Origin: Hawksworthiomyces lignivorus
Lineage: Eukaryota; Ascomycota; Sordariomycetes; Ophiostomatales; Ophiostomataceae
Length of the DNA stretch: 64,000 bases
Direction: 5' to 3'
NCBI GenBank assembly: GCA_002917075.1
Contig: NTMA01000018.1
Location: forward strand, 310,001 to 374,000
In this document: positions 21,193 to 32,277 of the stretch, one piece after another
Numbering within the stretch: position 1 is the stretch's first letter
How the letters are laid out: each line of letters opens with the position of its first letter
Notes under the pieces: model-generated
Seen by the model: only the letters and a program-made list of their open reading frames with translations
The model's database searches: none
Told to the model about the DNA's origin: nothing
Translations under genes and position numbers: made by a program

Positions 21193-22547
21193 ACAAAGCG
21201 GATGTTATTTCGGGATTGGTTAGTAAATGTGAAGACAAGTCATTCGATATTAGAAACGGAAATTATAAGGGAAGAGAGGCCAAACAGGGCAATTCGAGGA
21301 AGGCAAAAAGTAATAGTACATGCACGCCGCATTGCACTCTTACAGGTCATTGCGCAAGTGGGTTGAGACTTACATCATGTGGAACGGCCAGTGGGTATGG
21401 CTGCACAGGTGTAACAAGTTGCCGAGAGGATGGTGACCACATCATGTGTATGCCGGGGTTGTGTTGAAAATGGAGTTGAAAGAAAAAGAAAAGAAGAGGG
21501 CAGAAAGCTGAAGCGGCGCAAAGTCCTATGGTTAGCTTGTGTAATTCGTGCTCTTTAGAGGCCTAGACAATCGCTGTTCCTTGCTCTCCCTCAGCTGAGC
21601 ATCCGGCAATCCTTCCCTCCTCCCCTGATGCAGCTACTACCACTCACCGCTCATGCATCGTATTATTTTTTGCTTTTTTTCAAATCATGATACACGCTGC
21701 ATTTGATCTTCACTTTTCTCGTTATATTACCCTCCAATTTGCTCTCCCGTTGTGCGTGTTCCGTAACCGGCCGGTCGGGACCAAAATGGCTTTAAAAGCC
21801 GTGCAAATGAGAAGCTAAGTAGAAAAAGATGATGGAATTCGAATTGTGGTCCCAGAGGCCATGGAAATGTTGCAATGGCAAAAGGCTTTTGCGATCTTTT
21901 TTTTTTCTCTTGTAACATCTGTCGGAATATAAAGCGAGACATCATCGTAAATTCATTCGGTGATCTGAATAAGAGAGTAACATGAGGACACGATAACAAA
22001 TATAATGGAGTACACTAAAAAGAGACCCTATGCAGAAACAAACCAGCCAAGATCTGAAAATAGATAAAACAAGACAAGAAAACAAATCTGGTAGACGTCG
22101 TAAGGAAACCTGTTAGAAATTCATTGCCTCATCTGTCCTTCCCTTTTTTAAGCCGCGTGGCAGTAACCATTTTCCGTTTTAGGCCCCAACTCCAGAAAGT
22201 AAGCGATTATATCGTACAGCAATCTGACGAAGGGGGGGTGGAAGAGATAAAATTCAAAGCAGGGCAAAATGAAGAGGGATGTTTGAAAATAAGAAGACAA
22301 TAGCAGAAGGCAAGCCAGAGCGCAAGAAAAAGGCAGAAAACCAAGAAACCAAAGGTCTGGCTCAGGTGACCGAAATAGGCGTATAAGACAAAAAACGGAA
22401 AAGACTTGGAATCCAAACCAAAAGAACCGAAAATCTAGCAAGGGGGTTGTGTTTTTTGGGCCGTTGGCAAGGGCTGTGGTAGACCGCAAGTTCAGCGAGT
22501 TTCCTCACCGCCGACACGTTGAGATGCTATCTAGACAAACAATTTCG

Positions 22548-23051
22548 TCACCATCCAGAGCGGGATGTCGAAGGCGAGCTTGGATTAGAGCCGCCGGTCA
22601 GCCAGAGAAGGGCCAGCTCCGCGGCGTCCTCTTTGGCGTTGTTGATGTTCTTTCCATCATACCAGTATCGTGCAGCAAAGACAGAGCCATAGACAGACAC
22701 ACGGCTAGACCATGCAGTGCGGCCACCTGTAAAACCAGATTTGCGGTTAGCTGTCATCAGATCGGGGCAAAACACCTATATGTGACAAGTGATAGTGGCT
22801 ATTAGTGCGGCATACCTCGGCGGTCCGAGAATATCTGAAAAGCCGGAGGATCAATATTGCATTCCTGGCAGGCTTCTATTGCCATTGTTAGAACTTTTGG
22901 GTTTCCAGTATTCGCGCGTGGGAAACTAGTGCTGGAAAGAAGGTGGTTTGGAACAAGAATAAGCCGTCTTCTCACCAATAAGTCTCTCTTGCCAAGCCGA
23001 GGAGCTGGCTTTCTTGGACGATCCACTGTATGAAGAAGACGAGCTAGGCAT
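22548..23051 (-). CDS. Small double-stranded-RNA-binding-motif-like protein
   Basis: I assembled this gene from three minus-strand exons: 23051-22976, 22875-22816 and 22726-22548, giving 104 residues. The introns are 100 and 89 nt, GT-AG, and the frame closes exactly. After a Ser-rich leader (MPSSSSSYSGSSKKASSS) the protein reads WQERLIEACQECN, then PPAFQIFSDRRGGRTAW, SRVSVYGSVFAARYWYDG and NNAKEDAAELALLWL. This is the helix - three strands - helix order of a dsRBM, with the terminal KEDAAELALLWL as the second helix carrying the lysine normally used for RNA contact. Small stand-alone proteins of this kind occur in other filamentous fungi; their role is not established to my knowledge. The coherence of the domain across three exons makes the model strong. 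It lies alone, with more than 5 kb of gene-free DNA upstream. Confidence 0.82.
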
Positions 23052-26000
23052 GTTTAATATTGAATTTGAAGAGAAATAAAACAGTTGAAAGTTCAGAGGC
23101 GCCAAAAAAAAAATTTGTGAAGTTGTGTATGATCGATCTAGTGCAGCCAAAGCAGAACTGGGTTGTAAATATGGACTTTAGGTAAAATGGCAGGAAAGGG
23201 GCGAGGTTTTAAACTAAATCCCAAGACGAGAAATTTATAAGGATCTAAGAGCGAGGGTCGGATGCACGTAAGAGAAGCATTTCTGACTTGCCCAATCGAG
23301 AACAAATTGGGGGGAGGTGAAGATTAACAAGAACTATATATCCGAAGTCTTGGGCTCACAGTGTCTACGAAACCATTGAGCTGTTGCGTGTCGTGGCAAT
23401 CTATTAATGCACGATACTGTGGTGGAGTTTTGGTCCTCTATCCGCTGTCTCAATTTTCTTTTTGTTACCGCCCTCTCCGTGCGCCAGATTACATTTTGTT
23501 CTCCTTTCTCCGTTTGCTCAGCGATGATAACAGGCACGAGGAGAGTATTACGGCTGAGCGCAGCGCGTCTGTCGTGTACTTTCAACGGAGAGACAGCAAT
23601 CGACAGGTAGAAATATTTGTTGTCATATTTTGGGCCGACGTGCACGAGGGCAACAATAATCTTGGGCTTTTTCTTTCTTTATTTTAATCTTGGGTTTTCT
23701 ATATTTAATTTTTCTTTTCTGCTCTCTGCCGTTTCTGCAGTTTCTATCTCTTTCTTTTTGGCAGCATATCCTTTATTCTGCTCCTTTTTTTTTTTTTGGA
23801 AAAAAATTCTAATTTCTTTATTTATGTTTTGGTAGTTTTAACATTCGCTGTGTTTCCTTGTAAGATATTTTAAACCCTCATTGACAAGAAACAAGTAGCG
23901 CTTGAGAGAAGGCAATGTTTCTATAGAGAGAGACAAGACGTTGTGAACGCTACAAATCATTCTCGTGCTTCGTGTACGGCTATTTGGCATACACAGCAGG
24001 ATCTGCACTCTAGGTGATGCCGTCTGTAAGAAAACTAATTTAAGGCGTATCGCACGCAGTCAACAATGCCACGAGAGCATGGCCTATTGAGAGAAACGAG
24101 AACGGTCTGATCACTCTGCAAACGCAAATATTTTGAGCGAGCTTTCGTACCGTATAACAGACAAATTTGTGGGTAATGTTGGCGCCCGGTGTAACAACAG
24201 CAAATGGATAATGTGGGAAAGTTGATAAGGTCTGCAAACATCCGCACAGAAGCGAATGCGGCACTACTCAGCCTTCTTCTAGCGGCATGGACAGCATATC
24301 CAGGCTTCTAACGATTTGATTTCCTCTATACCGCCTTATGGGACCGTGGAAGAGATAGATTCGCCAAGGAGCAAAGAGTGCGTTCAAATTAGTCAAGTGT
24401 TTCGGCGGGATTTGGTTTCGCGATAGCTGAGATTGACAGTTGGCTCCAGTCTAAAATCGGTGTTGTGCTGCTCATATCTGCTGTCGTGTGTCTGACGCTG
24501 CCTTCCGTCTTCTCTGTGTGAGCTTGGAGGAGTGTGCGTAATTTTCTAATATCAACTTGCAGAACAGCTTTTCTCGACTTTGCCGTGAACCACGCCCGTC
24601 TCTCATTGGCGCAGCTTGTCCGTCAGCTCGAGTTCAGCGATGAGGGGTGCATTACTATGTCCTGCTTGGGTTTTTGTAAGAATATCTCTAGTTCTGCAAA
24701 TTTCGGTCAAAATATGCTCTGATGATCTCACCTTTGGATTTGGTAACACACCCAAACAAACTAGGAATCCATCTCGTTGGGCGGCCTTTGCCAGGTGCGT
24801 CCCTTGGCGGACAACCATCTTTTCGGCGTGCAAAGATGGAAATCGAAAGTTGGAGGTGGGAGAGGGTATGAAATTGACAACGCAAGACACACTCTCGGTT
24901 AGCCGGGGGCTTTTCTGTTGCATGTAAGGCACCGCAGCAGATACGACCCCCATCTTTTTCGTGCCGTCCCATCGGGTGCTGGCCGAAACCTCTTGTTGGG
25001 CAGATATTTCCCCCATCTGCGAATTTCATGCTTCATTAGGCATTGTTGAAGGATGGCGTCCGCAATTTGTCTGCGTCATATATGATGGTATTATGCCTGG
25101 CTGGCTGCAATAACACGAGGCTTTGGGAGGGTGTAAAGCACACAGCCAACATACAACATTGCCAGCAACATCCACCCCCTCCAACCCCACTTCTTCCAGT
25201 CGTGTTCTTTGTGTTATTCCTTCTCAAAATCTTATTTTTTTTCTTGGTAATATGTCCGTGGGAGTGACGTGGACTCGAAACATGATTGGGAGGCCAAGTT
25301 CACATTTATGTGTATTGTAATGATGCAGGGCAAAATTTCTAGGCTTCGACGTTAATTTGTGTTCCTGATTATCCACGTCTGACAACATTTGGCTTATCGG
25401 AAAGAAGGTTGAAGGGTAGAAAAGGAAAGAGAGGGGTATGAAACAGGAGAAGAGAAGAAAAAGGCAATAAGGGGAAGAAAGAGATGAGATGTTAAGCTGA
25501 AAAGCGCTGTCATAAATGGGGAGCAGTATATTGCAGAGCAACTTCAGTAATCGATGAACGGCGAATGTGAGTAGGTGAGAGCCATTTTAGACGAAAGTGA
25601 CCGCTTCAAACGCCGGGGTAATCATTATGAAAAGGCATCCAGAAGATTCTATTCTCTTGCTAGCTCTTTACGGAAACTAAAGGAGCATAAAGCAGAGCAT
25701 ATCAGCCTCTGCTTTGTTGCTCTAATGAGTTGTCTTTTGGGTGACATCCTCGCTTCGGAACACTAGTAACATTGATAAGGCCGCTATCAGGCGGAATTAT
25801 CTGCTTAGAAGTATGCGGCTAACAACTCCGTACTTAGAAGAAACTGTTAGTTTCAGTTGTTGCACAATGTGAAAAAAAGGGGGCTCCAGCCAACGCTCAG
25901 CCCTGCCAAGTCATACTTCCTCCATTGATCTTGTTAGATAGCCCTGATTCCCGGATGTGCTACAGTAGCGGTGTAGTTGACAGCGGTTTTTCTCTTATGT

Positions 26001-28153
26001 GCAGTCATTGGTTTCCAGCAAGATGTTGTGTTCAGAGCAAGGCGTATGGGTTTGCCACAGGAAAAGTCGGTAACTTCCGCGGACCACTCGCATTCTAGGA
26101 TCCCACAAGCTACTCATCAAGACGGATGTTGGTCTAAATGAATCAGAAAGCCTTGTTCTGTTATATAGATATTGAACTCTGGGCTCGAAACGGGGTTAAG
26201 GCAGAAAATGACGGGAGCCTCGGAGGACTTCAGAAGCGCACTTTGTCCTCCTGAGCTTGTGACTCTGATCGAAAAAAACCAGGCAGCCCAATCTTACCAT
26301 GGACGGTATAGCGTGCTTCTGATATGTGAGTTGATATTTTTGGACATTAAATCTAGATAAAAAGGTATACCCTCAGGTGTAGGAACGGAAACCCAATAGA
26401 CGTAACCTAAGGATCAAGAAAGAAAAAGCGAAGGCGAAGGCGAAGACTGCTATTATGTGACCAGCGGTCTGCTAAGAAGCGCAGAAATCAATCACGATAA
26501 TAAAAAGACGCAAGCGAGCAGAGACACCGATTAGATGAAAGAGGCAAACGGGATCCAGGACCCAGATTTTGCTTAACGCGGACCGAAACGAGAAAGGGGC
26601 AATGATACCTTCCTACAGATATTATCGTGTACCAGTAAAGAGACTCTTCCATGGCTGGAGATGGAGGTAATTTGAGAACGGAAGAAGTGACCATTCACAT
26701 AATACGGAATGTATGATACTATGTTATGCTTGGCGGCAAAAGTATTTGTCTGTAAATATACACATAGTGTACTTACTCTTCGTATATCAGTGATCTGCCC
26801 GAACTACATTTGGTGTACCTTAGTCAACAGTTTAGCCAATGTGCCTCCTCCCACCTATCTAATCTTAAGTTTGGTCGACTGCCGGCGCTACAGCGATCGT
26901 GTTATTTCATATTTTCTTTTGTTTTTTCCAAAGGAAACCAAGGTTTTCAGACGCACTCTTATTTTCTTTCCTACAGGTTACGAATTACACAGCCGTCTAT
27001 TATATTTGTTTTGGATATAGTTTTGGGGCTAGGGAATGCCGAGTATCAGAACGAGACTAGACAGTGAAGGGCACTAGAGCTGCTTTCCCTTGTCGATACT
27101 CGACAAGAATAGAAACGTTCTGATAAATGACCATTCCAAATTGGAAGAAAGGGGGCCGTAAGAGGTGAAGCATGCTTTAAAGCTTATCGAAAAATAAAAA
27201 TGTAATATTGCTTAAGATGCATCTCTTCAATCCATTCATCTAGTCAATAGTACTCTATGATGTCAAAGTGAAAGCAAATAGAGCTGGATTCAATGCAAGC
27301 CAGCTAGCTCTCGAAGCAGAGGGTTCCGCATGTAGAGCAAACTTACTCTGCATAAACGAAACTAAGAGAGAGATGACTTTGATCCCGGAGCAGAATGCCA
27401 TTGTCAAAGAGATTTTTTTCTTGTAAACAAGCAACGTTGGTATGCGTTGAAAAAAGCAAGTAGATGACATGGGAATTGTAAAGGGAAATCGCCGGGTTGA
27501 AGTACATAGGAAACGGCAAGAACACAGTGGGTTATGCTCGTCACGGTAGTACTCTGGTCTGACGAAAGCAGTAGTCAATCTGTCATAGAAACGTATTTTA
27601 AATTGATGAAGATATTTATTTGTACAGAAAGAAGGCAAACGTCAACAATGTTGGCATACGGGATGGTTTCTTGATACGCGCAGATGAATTTCAGGCGAGC
27701 GCCACCTGGTGGCACCTGGTGACGGTGTCTTGTGACTGGGCGCCAGCAATTCTAGCCGTCGGTTGAAAAAGCGGGACGCCCAGTGGATGGGCTGTATTCA
27801 TGTGTGTTCTGGCGTTGTATAGTAATAGGCTCTCCGCAGTTTAAGGACCTGAACCTCGGTATGTACCCCGTAAGCCGAGCCGCCCGCATTCCCCACAATG
27901 AGGTCGTTCCTTTTATGGGCAGGAAGCTGACATACGCTTGCTGGAAGCGAAGGCGAGTCATTAGCACCTTTTCCCATCGTCTTTCACTTCGCTCGACAAA
28001 CTCATTCTCTTTCGAGCCTGCGCATATTTATTCTATGTTTCTCACACAACACGTTCCTCTCCTTTGTTAACCAAGTACTGCATTCTGACCTTCAGCAAGT
28101 TACCATACAAAAAGCCGTGTAACTACCATCCAAACTACAGCGATTCGTCCAAG
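23052..28153. other. Long gene-free interval
   Basis: About 5.1 kb of comparatively AT-rich DNA flanked by the dsRBM gene (minus) and the nitronate monooxygenase gene (plus), which are divergent. It contains homopolymers (for example T13 near 23785) and a tandem CACCTGGTG pair at 27703-27721. ORFs reach about 137 residues (24603-25016, minus) but show no domain, codon bias or splice continuity. No RNA gene or transposon was recognised. Confidence 0.5.
27703..27721. repeat. Tandem near-palindrome CACCTGGTG x2
   Basis: Two copies of the 9-mer CACCTGGTG separated by a single G, about 430 bp upstream of the nitronate monooxygenase ATG. Each copy is a near-palindrome with the E-box-like core CACCTG. 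Confidence 0.8.
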
Positions 28154-29504
28154 ATGCCCTTTAATACGGAGCTCACAAGGCGATTAGGGATCAGGGGTAA
28201 GGGCAGAGAAAGAAAATTAGAACATTTTGGTTCTGGAGCGCATCGTGGTAGCTGGCTCGGTTGATCAGAGAAGAAGCTAATCCGATGCCGTTTCCATATA
28301 GTCCCGGTCGTGCAAGGTGGCATGATGCATGTTGGTATGTACTCGTTTCCCCTATATTCCTTATCCTTTTAGTACTTTGCCGATCACCTTGTTATGTATT
28401 GCTTTTTATATTTGGAGAAGCTGGTGTTTCGCTTGGTTTTCGGTGGTCGATTGAAGCAGGCGAGCTTTTTTTGCATGTGATCGCAGGGTGATGCTAACGC
28501 CGATCAGGCTACGCGGAGCTCGCGTCCGCCGTGTCTAATGCCGGCGGCCTGGGCATCATCACCGCGCTGATCTTCAAGACGCCGGAAGAGCTCCGCGATG
28601 AGATTCGGCGCTGTCGCAAGATGACCGACAAGCCGTTTGGGGTCAACATCACGCTGCTGCCGTCGCTGGTGCCGCCCAACTACGCGGCGTACGCGCAGAC
28701 CGTGATCGACGAGGGCGTGCGCGTCGTGGAGACGGCGGGCAACAGCCCCGGCCCCGTGATTACGATGCTGAAGAAGGCGGGCATCATTGTCTTGCACAAG
28801 TGCACGACGATCCGGCACGCGTTGAGCGCGGTCAAGCTGGGCGTCGACTTCCTGTCCATCGACGGCTTCGAGTGCGCGGGTCACGTCGGCGAGTCAGACA
28901 TTACCAACTTCATCCTGCTGAGCCGGGCGCGGCAGGAGCTCAAGGTGCCCTTCTTGGCGTCGGGCGGCTTTGCCGACGGCCAGGGCCTGGCGGCGGCGCT
29001 GTGCCTGGGCGCGTGCGGCATCAACATGGGCACCCGCTTTATGTGCACCGTGGAGTCGCCCATTCACCAGAACATCAAGGAGACGATCGTGCAGGCGCAG
29101 GAGACGGACACAGCGCTGGTGCTGCGGCGGTGGCGCAACACGACGCGGTTGTTCCGCAATTCGGTGACGGAGGGTGCGCTCAAGGTGGAGCGCGAGAGCA
29201 CGACCGGCGAGTTCTCGGAGATTGCGCCATACGTGAGCGGCCAGCGCGGCCGCCAGGTGTTCCTCAACGGCGACCCGAACTATGGTGTATGTGATGAATC
29301 CCCACGCCTTTTCTCTCTTCTTTTTTTAATTTCATTATTTATTTTGGCACTAACCCCCCTCAGGTCTGGACAGCCGGCCAGGTTATCGGTTTGATTCACG
29401 ATATCCCTACGTGCGACGTCCTCGTGAAGCGGATTGAAAAGGAGGCCGAGACAGCACTGAGGGAGAGGCTTTCTCTCTTGTCGCCGCCTGAAAGCAAGTT
29501 GTAA
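28154..29504 (+). CDS. Nitronate monooxygenase (2-nitropropane dioxygenase family)
   Basis: Four exons, 28154-28196, 28302-28334, 28508-29286 and 29364-29504, give 331 residues. The enzyme is an FMN flavoprotein that oxidises alkyl nitronates such as propionate 3-nitronate to aldehydes with nitrite/nitrate release. It protects cells from nitro toxins. The family's FMN-loop QGGMMHVGYAELASAVSNAGGLG is split by two introns (residues 19-41) and restored perfectly on splicing. The catalytic base His151 lies in DGFECAGHVGE. The phosphate-binding part FLASGGFADGQGLAAALCLG and INMGTRFMCT follow, and the C-terminus is VWTAGQVIGLIHDIP. The length matches fungal class I enzymes. The second exon is only 33 nt. 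I see no targeting signal. Confidence 0.94.
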
Positions 29505-32277
29505 GCTGGCTAGACGAAATAGAACAGGGGATCTCTTTTTACAGTTAAATAGAAACGCTTCTGCGCGTTTTGTAGCATATGAATTCATACGTGAAATAAC
29601 AGCCATATTCCATTTCCCCTAGAATATGCGCCCTCCAGCGCAAATAACTCCGTTATGCACATTTCACAGTATTGTGCATGTCAAAAACTTCTAGCAATGT
29701 TCGAGACGTAGGACAGAAGACTCGGTCTTGGGTGATCGTGGGCAATCATCGTACGATCTGCTTAACACTAAACGTGCTAGCTAACTGCCTATGAAGCCGA
29801 GAAGCAGCCACAGGGACGTATTGCATTTGTCCAATTTTTTTTTTGAAGGTGGCTAAAGGGATCGAAACGGCGGAAGAGCAGGGTTCACGGATGCCGAGGT
29901 TGTTGTTGTGATCTCAAAAGGGAAAGACTTCATTTGCATTTGTATCACTCGCGATGAACATTTTTTGTCCTTATTAGTTACTCTAGGGAGACATTGTATT
30001 CTGTACCCGTACCCGTGGTGCATAGCTTGCGTGTCTCCTATCCAGGCTCGCCAAGCTATCCGGCTGTCTCTCTTCTAACGTCTCTAGATGTTTCGCTGAC
30101 CTGCTTTATCGATCATCGCGTCAGTAACCGCTAACTGCTCAGTGCTAGCATCATACGATGAGTGTGTGCAAATTAGTGTCAACGTTGATCCTATCTACCC
30201 GTACTTAAAGCGAGTGCCATCCAGGCGGTAGCCCGCAAAGAAAAGCGAACGTCACGCTTTCGGTGCGTCAGCGTGCAGCTCGCAAAGTCTAGATTCGCAG
30301 ATTAGCAAATCGCGCCCCAGTTTTAAGGGTTTAGTGAACCCCAATTCCACCTAGCATCGTACTTGACCACTTGTTACACGTACATACATACAGTACATAC
30401 TGTACAGAGGAATGCTTAAGCGATAACGATATTTCCGCCTAGAAGCGCTACGTATTTCTTGCCTGCGGATTCTACTACCAAAAACCCCTGCTTCGTGGAA
30501 CAGGCCTGGAACAGCGAAGTTCTGAGTACGATTACGAGCAGTGCCCCAAACAGTCAGCTGTCGCGTAAATGGTTCGTGAAGAGATGCAGTCTAGTTGGCC
30601 ACCAAAAGACTGACGGCCACACTAACTGGTCCAACAGCTCAAGCCAATTCCAACTAGCAGGTAGAATGGATGCGAGCAAAGAGGGGCGACGCTCAGCCAA
30701 CAAATGCTTAATGCTTGGCGTGTGGATTCACTGGGCCACTGTACTTTTTCATTCTTTGTACCTTTTGCCTACGTCGCCCTCCCTTTGATACCTGCTAGCC
30801 ACCTCAGCCAAGACGCGATCGACGCCTTTGTTTCCCGCTGTGCTCTCACCTCCTCCACTCTTTCTCTCTCATCGGTTATCGTCATATCTCGAAACGCCCC
30901 TCGTTAGTTTCTCTCATTCTTCACTTCAGCTTCTCACTTCCTTTCCCCGTTTCACTTTACCTCTCTTCCCTTTCCCTCTGCACACTATTCTCAGTAAACA
31001 ACTGCTCTCCGACCGCGCCCTTGCTAGCGAGACACTGCATATATTGATGCAATTCGTCGGAGGTGCAGAAACGAGCGGGAGCAGGACCAGGTGGATGAGC
31101 AGCAAGACGGAACGCTGTTCGCGTTGTTCAAGCATAGTGTGGGGGTCCTTTTTGCGCTGACCACAGCTTCGGACAAGCTCTGCTGGTCTGTTGTTCTGTT
31201 GGTATTAGACAACAGGGTCTACCTGCAATCTACCTGCCGCTTCCTCAACCTTCCAACCAATATTCCTAGAAATTTACGCACACGATACTCGCACACACAG
31301 ACACAGAACTCCCTCGCGTCCATTTGGCCACTCTCCCCGCTCTCTCGCCGCTGCCCCTCTGTAACCTCCGCAGAGAACGGGTCTGGCCAGCAATTGCATC
31401 GTCTTCCTCTGGTTCAGCCCCACCCTCACGGACCAGGTAGCGGACCAGCACAGCAGAGCTGTGAAATATAAGAGGACAGCGCGTCTTTCCTCTTTTTCTT
31501 CTCCGCCTCGCCGCCATCTCCAAGGGACGACTTCTCCGGGTCATAAGAAAACGGACACACAACGACATTCTCTAGCACGTGCATAACGACGACATCTACG
31601 ACAACGACGTCGAAGATAGGACGAGAGCGGTGACGACAACTTTTTCTGTAGTTTTCCCAATACACGATGCTGATTCCTAAGATCGCTTTTCCCTTGAAGC
31701 CTGCGAGAATCATTCCGCGATAGGATCGCCTGATCTGAGAAAGCAAGAACAAACCCATCGAATGCGATCTTGAGGTCTCTTCTCATTCATCTGTCTGTGC
31801 CAAACATCCTCCATTGCACTATCGCTTTTTTTCTGCATATTCTAGATTTGCCGCTTCGCCTCGCCCTGTCCTTTGTTATCTTACAGCCGCACGCCGCTCA
31901 TTCATAGTTTGCTACCATCAAGCATTCTGCCCAGCTGCCAAGCTGCCAAGAACGGCTGGCCTTCCGCTGCCCTCCAATCTCTCTACAGATTTGCACACCT
32001 ACGTTGCCTGGCTTCATTTCTCACTTTCCCCCCCACCACGTGCACTTCACATCTCCGTCTTCCCCTCTTACGGATCTGAGTTGTAAAAATATTCTGAAAA
32101 ACCCGCCTGTGACTGCACTGTCTTCTATTCTAAAGTCGCGTATCAAAAATCTCTAGTTCTCCCGCCGCTCGGCTTGGTGGGACGATCCACCACAAAGTTG
32201 CTCTATCGCTGACTGGCTGCGTTGAGCATTTTCTTACCGGGTCGCTTTAGACGCACAACTTCTAGACAGCCTTCACC
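29505..32277. other. Gene-free interval and pyrimidine-rich promoter of the USP gene
   Basis: About 2.8 kb. From about 30,700 to 32,270 the plus strand is rich in CT tracts (TTTCTCTC, CTTTCCCC), consistent with a long promoter/leader for the downstream stress-protein gene. Several small upstream ORFs (for example starting near 31,091) could be uORFs if the 5' UTR is long. No independent gene was recognised. Confidence 0.5.

Larger units (their letters stand above)
19385..22547. other. Gene-free interval with several microsatellites
   Basis: About 3.2 kb upstream of uS7m and downstream of the dsRBM gene (both minus strand). It contains an (AAAAG)4 tract at 20537-20557, a GT-rich tract at 20970-21010 and an AAAAT-type tract at 21164-21192. 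It also holds one GTACGGAGTAC motif at 19869-19879. A Cys-rich stretch of open frame at about 21319-21464 lacks an in-frame ATG (see findings). No gene can be supported. Confidence 0.55.

Noticed and set aside
24603..25029. Overlapping minus-strand ORFs of 137 and 113 residues
   Set aside because: Two different frames are open over the same DNA and neither has family character.
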